Shown here: positions 39,435 to 48,108 of the stretch, one piece after another
Position numbering within the stretch: the first letter of the stretch is position 1
Layout: each line of letters starts with the position of its first letter
Assembly: GCA_963971285.1 (NCBI GenBank)
Contig: OZ020254.1
Location: forward strand, 8,556,001-8,620,000
Source of the DNA: Astropecten irregularis
Taxonomy: Eukaryota; Echinodermata; Asteroidea; Paxillosida; Astropectinidae
Direction of reading: 5' to 3'
Length of the DNA: 64,000 nucleotides
Position numbers and translations under genes: made by a program
Notes under the pieces: generated by a model
Told to the model about the DNA's origin: nothing
Seen by the model: only the letters and a program-made list of their open reading frames with translations
The model's database searches: none

Positions 39435-39656
39435 TACTGAACCGAGTACCGGTATTTAGTTGTATCCGGTCACAGTAGTAAGTAATTAACTGGTCATTGT
39501 TTATAAATGAGTGTTTTGAAAAGGCTTTGAATTTACATGTTATTTTCTAAATTGCCTTACTGCATTGTTTAATCTTTCCAGTTTAATGACTTGTTAAGAT
39601 AAGACTACAAATTAAGAACTTAACTGTTGTTGAGACTATGGCATGTAACTGTTCAC

Positions 39657-40139
39657 TCAAAACTGTTTTGTTAATTTTGTTCTTTCAGAATTAAATGCTG
39701 ATTTGACATTAAAATCACCATACATTAAAATACCAGCTGCAACTCTGTCCTTCATTCCTCTTGAGCCTTCCAATGTCATTTTATCGTTGCGGACGTACAA
39801 ATTGAATATTTTCACAGTGCACATCCGCAACGTACATCCGCAACAATAACATTGAGAAATTCTAACCTGAAGGTAAAGGTTGAGGTTAATTTCTCTACTG
39901 GTTTTCTTTAGTTTGGTTCCTCTTCCAAACAAAACTCTATCAGTTTCGATCAAAGGTCTGTACACTTCAGAGCAATTGTGATGAAAACGCAAGCACCTGG
40001 AAAGTACACTTTCTGTGAATACGTCCGCAACGGGGGTGTTTTTGTGATGTGCTGTGCAAACCGAGAATGGGATTGGAATAAAATGTTCAGGTTTTATACT
40101 TCTATCGGAGATACATGTACTTAAAATGCAACTGCTCAA
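39657..40139 (-). other. Unrecognised 160-codon open frame, probably not a gene
   Basis: The frame runs from an ATG at 40,139 to a stop at 39,657 within presumed TMEM98 intron 2. Its peptide is rich in C, S, R and T, with no domain I recognise. Its length alone makes it worth noting, but it overlaps several copies of a GTTGCGGAC motif, so transposon-derived DNA is a better explanation. Confidence 0.2.
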
Positions 40140-40206
40140 AATCCAAAAGCCTCAATAAATTTGAAGTTCTGGGTTCTCAAATTCTCTGAAATGCACGTCC
40201 GCAACT
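39786..40206. repeat. Cluster of GTTGCGGAC / GTCCGCAAC motifs
   Basis: The motif appears at 39,786 (gttgcggacgt), 39,832 and 39,843 (catccgcaac, twice), 40,020 (acgtccgcaac) and 40,195 (cacgtccgcaac), in both orientations. It could be sub-terminal repeats of a decayed DNA transposon. No ends were found. Confidence 0.4.
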
Positions 40207-40310
40207 ACGGAACTGCCCATCTATTAACCCTTCTTGATTTTTACTCACTAGTGCCCTGGTATAGTGAACTATCAAATGATGTCTCACAGGGCCAATATTT
40301 TTACTATTAC

Positions 40311-40448
40311 CTGGCATCGTCCACCCATTTGGCATCATCCTCCAGAAGTTCTTCGAGGTTGGTGTTGTTCCAGCAAACGTCATTTAATTCCACCTCAAAG
40401 TCCTCATTGGGGAGCTCGGCGTGACTGACAAGGGTCACATTGCTTGAT
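40311..40448 (-). CDS. TMEM98: TMEM98 orthologue, second coding exon (partial gene)
   Basis: This 138-bp exon follows a good acceptor (pyrimidine tract then TTTGCCAG) and ends in GATGCCAG before the donor GTAATAG. It completes the AG codon left by the first coding exon and reads SSNVTLVSHAELPN, then EDFEVELNDVCWNNTNLEEL, then LEDDAKWVDDA, leaving a phase 2 end. The segment EVELNDV..NTNLEELLEDDAKWVDDA lines up with the human TMEM98 region ELELDDV..NPHIEAILENEDWIEDA, where human also has A then S at the junction. The cytosol or lumen-facing domain begins here. The next exon should start with the equivalent of GL and was not found to the left, so the intron is more than 12 kb or the gene is broken. 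Confidence 0.85.
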
Positions 40449-40474
40449 CTGGCAAACAGACGAGACAGAATGGG

Positions 40475-40637
40475 TTACGTATGGGTTGCAAGTGAGTTGA
40501 ACTGGTTAGGAATGGGTTAAACTAGTTAGAAGTGGGTTGAACTGGTTCTAAGGGTGTGGGTTTTTCCGGTTAGAAATGGGTTCAACTACTGGTAGTTAGA
40601 AGTAGGCTGAACTGGTTAGGAATATGTTCAACTAGTG
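40475..40637. repeat. Degenerate ~20-22-bp minisatellite in TMEM98 intron 1
   Basis: Units resemble gttagaagtgggttgaactg and vary widely. A stray piece of the same repeat (gttagaagagttgaactag) lies 2.9 kb away at 43,547-43,577. Confidence 0.7.
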
Positions 40638-40639
40638 AA

Positions 40640-41784
40640 TTTGGTATTCGTTTATGGAAGTAAAAAAAAATACGGATCCGATTTAATCACCTTTTAAATG
40701 ACAGCGCTAGCGGGCGACGATCGTGCGTGTTCAGTGAAGAAGAAAAGTGCCTGAATAAAAGCAGTGTTGACAGACAGTATGGACATTAAGCTTGTTTGAT
40801 ATGACGAAATTTATCGATACCGCAAGTTTTTTTTCATGTGGAAAATCGTATCGGGCCCCGGAGAAAAATTCGAAATACCGGGAATATCGCGATATTATGG
40901 TGGCGCAACTTCATACAAAACAAATCAGAGTAGCTCATGAGCTAACAGCTACTTTTTGCACTTTTCGCGACGACCAAAACAAACAGATTACTGCAAATTT
41001 TGTAGCTGGTTGCAACGTTAAAAGCAGATTTCTCACCGCAAAATCTGCACAGAAGCCGAAAGTAATGCCGTCCATGATCCAGAGCGCTACTTGACAGCAC
41101 AAGTCATGTCCACTCCATGTACGTACGCTGCACTTCCGGCCTTCACGACTGAAGCCTACACGCGCGCTGGCCGTGCTGACTTCACTGTGATGTGAGCACG
41201 TGCATGCGATGCCGCGTTGCACACAATTACATGTACATTGTGCAATGACTATGCTTACCACTTCCGGCCAACATGACTTAAGCTAGCAGCGCATTGGGCT
41301 CATGGATTGGGCGCAATAATTCCAGACTACACGGAGTAAGACCTGGTATTTATTGTGCTAAATGCATGATAATGAATTTCAATCCTTGGTGACCATAAAC
41401 AAAAATATTAAAAAAAGTTAATAATGAGGCCCTCATCATCATGTAGCAGCAAGAGTCCCCCTTGAACTTGAAAAGTTAACTGGAAACAATTCCGTGGAAC
41501 TACTACGTTGTGAACGTAATGAGTACAGAATTTCCAAGATTTGCTGGAAGTGTCCTTACTAGCTTTATTCAACCATTCTGGTAAAGTCTCCTGTACAAAC
41601 TCCGGAATGTTCTTCAGAGATTTTGAGAAAGAAAAGCCTCGATCGAACAAACAAGTGCAGCAATCATCATGGGCTTTACAACAGCGACATCCTAGTAATA
41701 CGGGGGCCGTGTTTGTTTATGTTGAATACCCATTATAGGTCCCGTGACTAAGCGGACGCAATCGGTCTATTGACTACAAATTGT
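40640..41784. other. Intron sequence with CpG-richer patch, no gene recognised
   Basis: Open frames of about 100 codons on both strands (40,792-41,094 and 40,935-41,261) have no recognisable domain. Two CACTTCCGG motifs (about 41,131 and 41,260), similar to ETS-family binding sites, lie in the CpG-richer part. Promoter activity is possible but unsupported otherwise. Confidence 0.35.
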
Positions 41785-42501
41785 ATAAGAATATAAGTTA
41801 AGTTGTGGAGCAACCCTGTGAAGAGTCGGCGCTCGTCTCAGCTGAGAATATAAAGTGAATAACTGGCAACATTATACACGAGTATAGGTTAAGTTGTGGG
41901 GCAACCCTGGGAAGAGCCGGCGCTCGTCTCAGCCGAGAATATAAAGTGAATAACTGACAACAATATACACGAGTATAGGTTAAGTTGTGGGGCAACCCTG
42001 GGAAGAGTCGGCGCTCGTCCCAGCTGAGAATTTAAAGTGAATAACTGACAACAATATACACGAGTATAGGTTAAGTTGTGGGGCAACCCTGGGAAGAGTC
42101 GGCGCTCGTCCCAGCTGAGAATATAAAGTGAATAACTGGCAACAATATACACGAGTATAGGTTAAGTTGTGGGGCAACCCTGGGAAGAGCCGGCGCTCGT
42201 CCCAGCTGAGAATATAAAGTGAATAACTGACAACAATATACACGAGTATAGGTTAAGTTGTGGGGCAACCCTGGGAAGAGTCGGCGCTCGTCCCAGCTGA
42301 GAATATAAAGTGAATAACTGGCAACAATATACACGAGTATAGGTTAAGTTGTGGGGCAACCCTGGGAAGAGCCGGCGCTCGTCTCAGCCGAGAATATAAA
42401 GTGAATAACTGACAACAATATACACGAGTATAGGTTAAGTTGTGGGGCAACCCTGGGAAGAGTCGGCGCTCGTCCCAGCTGAGAATTTAAAGTGAATAAC
42501 T
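41785..42501. repeat. 91-bp tandem repeat, about 7.9 copies
   Basis: Each unit contains 'gtataggttaagttgtgggg', 'caaccctgggaagagtcggc', 'gctcgtcccagctgagaat' and 'aaagtgaataactgacaac'. Copies differ at few positions (agtcgg/agccgg, cgtccc/cgtctc, aactgac/aactggc). Since 91 is not divisible by three, minus-strand frames cycle over 273 bp without stops, producing repeated spurious 65-87 codon ORFs. Confidence 0.95.
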
Positions 42502-43546
42502 TTAATGTACATGTACATACAGGCGCTCGCAATGTCAGTGGTGCGGATTCGGAGTCGAGTGGTACGGATCCGAATATGCGGAAATTGCGGATACGGACGT
42601 AGTACGTGATGCATATTCAATACTCGGCCAGGTGTCGCACCAACATACGTTACCCACACACAAACTCGATCCAAACAGCTTTCAGCAAACGTTATGCCGA
42701 TCATTCTGTTTGTGAAGTTCTGATTGGTTCATATGTGAGTTCCCATGGAATGTGTGTACATCGAGTGCGCCAATCATGATCGCCCTATTTTACGCATTCG
42801 GGATGATGAGCCTCGTGCATGACCTCGTGTCACATAGTCTTGCTCGCAGCCGCTTTTTCTTAGACTTCACACAGCCGTTTCTCGATTTTTGTCCGTGCGT
42901 ATTTTATGGGGATAAAAGCGTATTGGCGTATTTTTAACAAATTTTCGTACGAAATACGCCAAATGCGTGCTGGTTGGCAGGTCTGTGCATGTTAATTATC
43001 GTGGCTATTACGCTAAACGGTGGGCTTGGGTACTATAGTTACGGAAATTATCGGACTGCGTGCTGACTGTTTACGTCTTCTTCAAAGTGATCGTCGCTTT
43101 TGGATGGTTTTTGCACGATATATTTTCAGATTAAGTTCGTAAAAATGTGTTTCTACCTGGAAATATGGACAAAGTAACTGACTGAAATTCAAGTATTGGT
43201 TAGGAAAATGCAACTGACGTGTCATGATGGTAGGCCTACTTTGGAACATCTTCAACATGGAGGTAGAAGGCCTAGGATGGTCAGAATAGGGATCTCAATC
43301 GAGATAGGAAGGCTTTTTACGATGTTTTTTAGATCAAATACATGAACAGTGAGTTTCTATTTGGCGGAATGTACAAAATAAACGACTGTTATGTTTTTTT
43401 TAGCATGAACCAAACGTGAGCTACGTACGGTGAGTGCATATTTTTTTGGCGTTGGTTTCGGTTAATCTTTTTTGAAAATAAGTAAACGGAAACGTTCAAT
43501 CCGTGTGGGTTATCTATATATCCGAATAAAAAGCACAGCACTATTG
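42502..43546. other. Intron sequence, no gene recognised
   Basis: Contains an acatgtacat run at 42,506 and a 'gcggatacggacg'-type patch near 42,580. There is no coding or RNA signature that I can support. Confidence 0.5.
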
Positions 43547-43577
43547 CTAGTTAGAAGAGTTGAACTAGTTAGGAATG
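43547..43577. repeat. Stray piece of the 20-22-bp minisatellite
   Basis: 'gttagaagagttgaactag' followed by 'ttaggaatg' matches the array at 40,475-40,637. Confidence 0.6.
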
Positions 43578-43602
43578 TCCTTTACAATTTAAGGCTTGCA
43601 CA

Positions 43603-44760
43603 CAGGGTTGTTGATTTTTTTGATTTTTTTTTAAAAATCAAAAAAATCGGATTTATTTGATTTAAATCAGATTTTTTTTATTTAAATCGGATTTATTTGA
43701 TTTTTTTAAATTAAAAAATTATGTTCATACTTAACATGTTGTAAACTATATTTAGACTGCTTTTAGACCAATGATAGTAGTCAAGCACACTTTTGAACAT
43801 TGTGTATTGTAAAACTTGACAGAATAATCCACTAAAGAAAGGATTTGTTTTGAATTTGTGTAATTTATTTGCGTTAATGATTGACAGTTTATGGAAGCCT
43901 GACATGCACTATACTCGGAATTTTCTGTCAGTGTCTGTCAGTCAGATAAAAATTTGAGGGGTTACTCCATGTCATAACTGGATTACCCAAAGTACATGTA
44001 GCTCTTGGGAATTACAGTTGGGAATTTCCAACAACTTTCACACAAGGGATCCTCCAACTATTACAGCTGAGCTGGGGATTTTCAATTTAAGGAGTTTTGC
44101 AGTATTTGTGTTCTTGCATAACTTACACATCATGTCATGAAAGAAAACCAGACCCCATTTGGTACTTTTTGAGAATGAATTACATTTCTGAACAGTTGCA
44201 TTTACCTAGCAACTTATTCATTTTTAATTCTAACTTATTGCTGGCAAAATCCACTTACTCCCGCGGTATTAAACTACATGTACATGTACATGTATGCTTC
44301 CAAGTTCATAAGCAACTGAAAGTACGGGTATAACAAAAAACACAAACAAATAAACTTCAGCTTTTTGTAGAAGTATCTGATAGGTGGATATCCTTGCATT
44401 ATATGTTCTCCTTCAAAAGAGTTTATAAATTCAGCTTACAGAAAGTAATTTTTTCATTTATTTTGGGAAATGTTGGTTATATATTGGCTTTGCATTTTAC
44501 AGATGAAAATAAAACCAATGCTGTTAAATCAGACTTCAAGAGGGTGTAACATTCTTTTAAAGTGCCTCTAAAGCATTTTGTATAAAAATGGAAATGATTG
44601 AATTGAAAGAAATTGTTAAAAAGAAGAGAAAATAGAGAAAAACTAATATTTTTGCTAAAAGTTGATTTAAATCAGTGATTTTTATAAAAAAAATCAAGTG
44701 ATTTAAATCGCGATTTAAATCGGCGATTTAAATCACCGTGATTTAAATCAAACAACCCTG
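43603..44760. mobile_element. Non-autonomous hAT transposon with 8-bp target duplication
   Basis: The left end is CAGGGTTGTTGATTT and the right end, in reverse complement, is CAGGGTTGTTTGATTT. The 8-bp sequence CTTGCACA flanks it on both sides (43,595-43,602 and 44,761-44,768). An 8-bp duplication and CAGGG-type termini are the hallmarks of the hAT superfamily, and the CAGGGTTGTT end recalls Zaphod/Tip100-type elements. Sub-terminal regions are packed with atttaaatc repeats, mainly in the last 120 bp. The 1,158-bp body has no transposase frame, so it depends on a source elsewhere. It is inserted in TMEM98 intron 1. Confidence 0.88.
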
Positions 44761-44888
44761 CTTGCACATTATGTACAAGTTCAAAACAACAACTTAACTT
44801 CACATCACATACAGTTAAAGTTATCAATAGCTCGATTTGTTAATTATGAAGTACATGTATTGGTCCAATAATGAAATGTATATTGGTT

Positions 44889-45065
44889 CGGGCGATTCAT
44901 AATAGTGCACCACCATGAGTTTGCAACGCGTTGGCTAATCACAATGCGCAGAATGAATTTTGTCGACAAACTGCACCTAATATGTGGAAAATGCGCAGTT
45001 TGTCGAAAAATTGGCCAAAGTGTTGCAAACTCATGGTAAAGCACTAAATATTGTGAAATGCCCGT
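44889..45065. mobile_element. Foldback MITE, GGGCGATT family, complete copy
   Basis: The left arm 'cgggcgattcataatagtgc' followed by 'atgagtttgcaacgcgttgg' is mirrored by the right arm 'ccaaagtgttgcaaactcat' followed by 'atattgtgaaatgcccg'. The arms are about 50 bp, with a short loop containing a second dyad (gcgcagaatg, gtcgacaaactgc / gcagtttgtcga). It ends only about 30 bp from the splice donor of TMEM98's first coding exon. Confidence 0.75.
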
Positions 45066-45097
45066 ATTCCTGGTTAATAGACAACAAGGTATCTCAC

Positions 45098-45234
45098 CTA
45101 TGGTTGACTTTTTCTTTGATGGTCAGGTCCAGCATTCGGCAGTAGCGATGTCGACAGAGGACCACTAGAACACCAAGCGAAGCCACAAAGAGGAAACACA
45201 GTATCCCTATGGCGACGGCAACAATGATATCCAT
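45098..45234 (-). CDS. TMEM98: TMEM98 orthologue, first coding exon
   Basis: The start ATG is at 45,234 and the exon ends at 45,098 with CATAG before the donor GTGAGAT. It encodes 45 residues: MDIIVAVAIGILCFLFVASL, then GVLVVLCRHRYCR, then MLDLTIKEKVNH. Residues 3-26 form one transmembrane helix close to the N-terminus. Human TMEM98 has the same layout, with a V-A-I-G-[IV]-L helix followed by C-R-[HQ]-R-Y-C-R, which is the diagnostic match. In vertebrates TMEM98 is a single-pass protein that binds the transcription factor MYRF and restrains its self-cleavage. That role here is inference from the family. The exon continues upstream as untranslated sequence to an acceptor at 45,375. Confidence 0.88.
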
Positions 45235-45280
45235 TGTTAGCAGACGATGTCTCTTCCCATGCTACACATAGAATGCCTTA

Positions 45281-45375
45281 CTATGGGTTACCAGCTAGCT
45301 TTTCTACAGCAGGGAAGACTCCTGATCCATGTAGGGAACCAGTTATCCACAGCTCCTCGGAAAATTGCTTCAATA
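45281..45375 (-). CDS. Candidate upstream ORF, last coding part (shares exon with TMEM98 start)
   Basis: The exon starts after TTTTTTTATTGCAG at 45,375. If joined to the donor at 45,544, the frame continues without a stop for 31 codons (VLKQFSEELWITGSLHGSG, then VFPAVEKLAGNP) and stops at 45,281-45,283, 46 bp before the TMEM98 ATG. The product is unrecognised. It may instead simply be 5' untranslated sequence of TMEM98. Confidence 0.35.
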
Positions 45376-45543
45376 CTGCAATAAAAAAACAAATTTAAAT
45401 GACAAAATAAGAATTAACATTTAACTCAATGATATCCCAACTTTAGTCAAGTGTAAACATGATGAAACTGGCATTCATGTACATTAGTCCACTCTGCCCC
45501 CCTGGTTAGTCTGGTACCTAGCTTCTACAGTAAAGTAACTCAC

Positions 45544-45702
45544 CTAAATATGATTCTTCATCTGTTGGGTCTGGGTACAAGACTATTAACCAGAGAAGAC
45601 TAGTTATAGTTACATGTATAATAATAACGTACACGAACACAGTGAAACTGAACTGCCAAAGCTCTCCTAAGAACTTCTTGACTTCTCCAAAATCCTCACG
45701 CA
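45544..45702 (-). CDS. Candidate exon encoding a transmembrane helix
   Basis: This 159-bp block follows a weak acceptor (TTAATTAAGGCTAG) and ends in TATTTAG before a strong donor, GTGAGTTAC. The open frame reads REDFGEVKKFLGELWQ, then FSFTVFVYVIIIHVTITSLL, then WLIVLYPDPTDEESYL: a charged segment, a ~24-residue hydrophobic helix and an acidic tail. No family is recognised. Its length is a multiple of three and its phase fits the next exon at 45,375. A partial copy lies inside the hairpin at 45,843. Confidence 0.4.
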
Positions 45703-45842
45703 CTAGCCTTAATTAATAAAGAATGCTAATGCTATTAAAGGTTGGAATAAAAATCTCAGGAGTAGAACCACCATAAAATTACGTCAATAAATAAATTACG
45801 TCAAGAATTTCAGAAAACACTGTTCCATTACCAAAACAACGG

Positions 45843-45974
45843 GGTTACCTCAGTTTAGTACACTCGGGGTCGCTGGTATCCAGCTTCTACAGTAAACTAA
45901 CTAACCTAAATATGACTCTTCATGGGTAGCTGCAGCTACCCCGAGTGTACTACTAAACTGAGGTAGGCCTAACC
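45843..45974. repeat. Hairpin with a captured copy of the neighbouring exon end
   Basis: The arms 'acctcagtttagta' + 'cactcggggt' (45,847-45,870) and 'accccgagtgtac' + 'tactaaactgaggt' (45,938-45,964) are inverted copies with a 3-bp indel. The loop (45,873-45,923) is a 46/51 match to 45,511-45,561, which spans the end and donor of the candidate exon. In the loop copy the donor GTGAG has become GTTAG. Confidence 0.7.
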
Positions 45975-46259
45975 CCAAAACAACAACATGAATCGGGGGT
46001 TTGAATTAATTTTCATTCTCAAAAATAGAAGCCCTCTTATGGTATTTGTCTTCAGCTTACAGGAACGGTCCGGAAACTGGGCAACAGCCAAAATTATACT
46101 GCGCAACAAGTGTAAATGAGGCCAACACTTTGTACACTGTCACTGCATGCAGTACGCAGCGCACCCGGTTACAATTTTACGCGAAAACAAACAATATAAA
46201 CATAAGCCTAGTACCAACAACATGCTCATGCCAAAAACCCCAAAATGACAAATTTATAC

Positions 46260-46404
46260 CTTTAAAATCATCAGAGTATTTGACATCGTGCTGGAGTTTC
46301 TCAGGGACAGAATTTTAGGATAAATTCGTCTGTGTTTTCGTCTCCCCCGGAAGCCAATTACCATCATACTTCACAACATGGCGACAGGTGAATTGGACCA
46401 ATGG
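46260..46404 (-). promoter_or_regulatory. Possible TMEM98 promoter and non-coding first exon
   Basis: Read on the minus strand: a CCATTGGTCCAATT pair of inverted CCAAT boxes (46,391-46,404), then CGCCATGTTGTG, which resembles a YY1 initiator-type site, then about 110 bp ending in TTTTAAAG followed by a donor GTATAAAT at 46,259. The order fits a TATA-less promoter with a short 5' exon. No independent evidence for transcription start is present. Confidence 0.3.
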
Positions 46405-46664
46405 AGAGTCTGATTTACAGTCACGTGATACCTCAGGGGACCAAAACTTTTCTTTTCAGTTTTGAGTGCAATAACATTCATTATATTTTTCTTGTTCCAT
46501 TGTTGTTTAATTGGAAAACAAGAAAACGTGCACCATTCCCAAATCATGATGGCAGTTTTTCAGTAAAACATTACAATTTCAATGAGAACTATAGCCATGG
46601 GCCTGTTTGTTTCACGCAAAGGATTCGATATTTTCGGATCCTTCTCCTATGCATTTATACATGC

Positions 46665-46760
46665 TATCCTTCTTACCCGAGAACAGTCAGAAAATGGAAC
46701 AAATTACCCCAAGATGTCATCAATGCCCCAAACCACATTCAATTTAAACCATTGATTTAG
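46665..46760 (+). pseudogene. 3' end of a LINE reverse-transcriptase ORF (fragment)
   Basis: The last 31 codons before the stop at 46,760 read YPSYPRTVRKWNKLPQDV, then INAPNHIQFKPLI. The pattern PRT[VI]R.WN.LP..V..AP....FK is the characteristic C-terminal tail of many invertebrate non-LTR retrotransposon ORF2 proteins. Upstream the frame is open but loses recognisable RT motifs, so this is a 5'-truncated, decayed insertion, as is usual for LINEs. Confidence 0.7.
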
Positions 46761-47325
46761 TTAATTATGCCACTCTCCAAGCCTCTTAGTTATACTTCCC
46801 CGAGGAGTTATGAAGAGGATATAACCACCAAGGACCAAGTCCTATATGCAGCGTACGCTAAAATGGGATCCGGATCTCGATCCGCATGCAGGATAGGTCC
46901 GAAACAAACAGGCCCATAAGTAAATGTGCCAAAATCCGTCCGCCGAGCTCATGAATAAAAGTTAAGCACTCAATATATTTTAAATAAGAGAGTTGTGAGA
47001 GCTATGAAAATGAATGAGTGAAGAAATATGGCACTGGACCTCCTGCCTGGACTCTGGGCTTCCATTTGTGACCATTTTGGATGCAATTGGGTGAGAAAGT
47101 GGGTCTATTTTTTAGCCGCTTTGCAGAGGGATGTTTTTTTGAAAATGGCTTCTTTGACTGGACTGATCCATACCTTGTTTTAGGGGTGGTCAGCTGAGAT
47201 TGAGTATATCTCAAAAAATTCAATTAATGGTCACCCTACCATAAAATGAAAAGTAAATGAAAGGTGACATGTTCATCATCATTTTTCTGAGCAACTTGAA
47301 CAGCTGTGATAATGTGAGAGTTCTG
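46761..47325. other. Gap between LINE tail and satellite, no gene recognised
   Basis: The first part may be the LINE 3' untranslated region. A 'ggatccggatctcgatccg' patch lies at 46,867. Nothing else stands out. Confidence 0.45.
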
Positions 47326-47365
47326 TACATATGAGGCGAGTCGGATTTGATTTTTGGGACATGTG

Positions 47366-47441
47366 AAAAAAAACCGGTTCCGGCCGGGTCTTGAACCCGG
47401 GACGTTCGGCTCGCAGGTCCGGACCTGTTGGCTCGAGCCAC
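47366..47441 (-). ncRNA. tRNA-like module with Pol III-type signals (first of ~113 copies)
   Basis: This is a representative unit. It has a TGGC A-box start near 47,440, a B-box at 47,387-47,397 and a T8 run at 47,366-47,373, all read on the minus strand. A- to B-box distance is about 43 bp, in the range of tRNA genes. The anticodon-arm region is replaced by a perfect palindrome and there is no acceptor stem, so it cannot be a functional tRNA. A short Pol III transcript is possible but not shown. Confidence 0.45.
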
Positions 47442-48108
47442 TTTTTCCGACAAGAACTTGAGAGGAAATTTCGATATATGAGGCGAGTCGGATTTGATTT
47501 TTGGGACATGTGAAAAAAAACCGGTTCCGGCCGGGTCTTGAACCCGGGACGTTCGGCTCGCAGGTCCGGACCTGTCGGCTCGAGCCACTTTTTCCGACAA
47601 GAACTTGAGAGGAAATTTCGATATATGAGGCGAGTCGGATTTGATTTTTGGGACATGTGAAAAAAAACCGGTTCCGGCCGGGTCTTGAACCCGGGACGTT
47701 CGGCTCGCAGGTCCGGACCTGTCGGCTCGAGCCACTTTTTCCGACAAGAACTTGAGAGGAAATTTCGATATATGAGGCGAGTCGGATTTGATTTTTGGGA
47801 CATGTGAAAAAAAACCGGTTCCGGCCGGGTCTTGAACCCGGGACGTTCGGCTCGCAGGTCCGGACCTGTCGGCTCGAGCCACTTTTTCCGACAAGAACTT
47901 GAGAGGAAATTTCGATATATGAGGCGAGTCGGATTTGATTTTTGGGACATGTGAAAAAAAACCGGTTCCGGCCGGGTCTTGAACCCGGGACGTTCGGCTC
48001 GCAGGTCCGGACCTGTCGGCTCGAGCCACTTTTTCCGACAAGAACTTGAGAGGAAATTTCGATATATGAGGCGAGTCGGATTTGATTTTTGGGACATGTG
48101 AAAAAAAA

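Noticed and set aside
40935..41261. A roughly 100-codon gene in the CpG-richer patch
   Set aside because: Open frames exist on both strands over the same bases, and neither peptide shows a domain or plausible splice context.
41889..42532. A family of overlapping ORFs containing MPHNLTYTRVYCCQLFTL
   Set aside because: They arise from the 91-bp tandem repeat read in three cycling frames.
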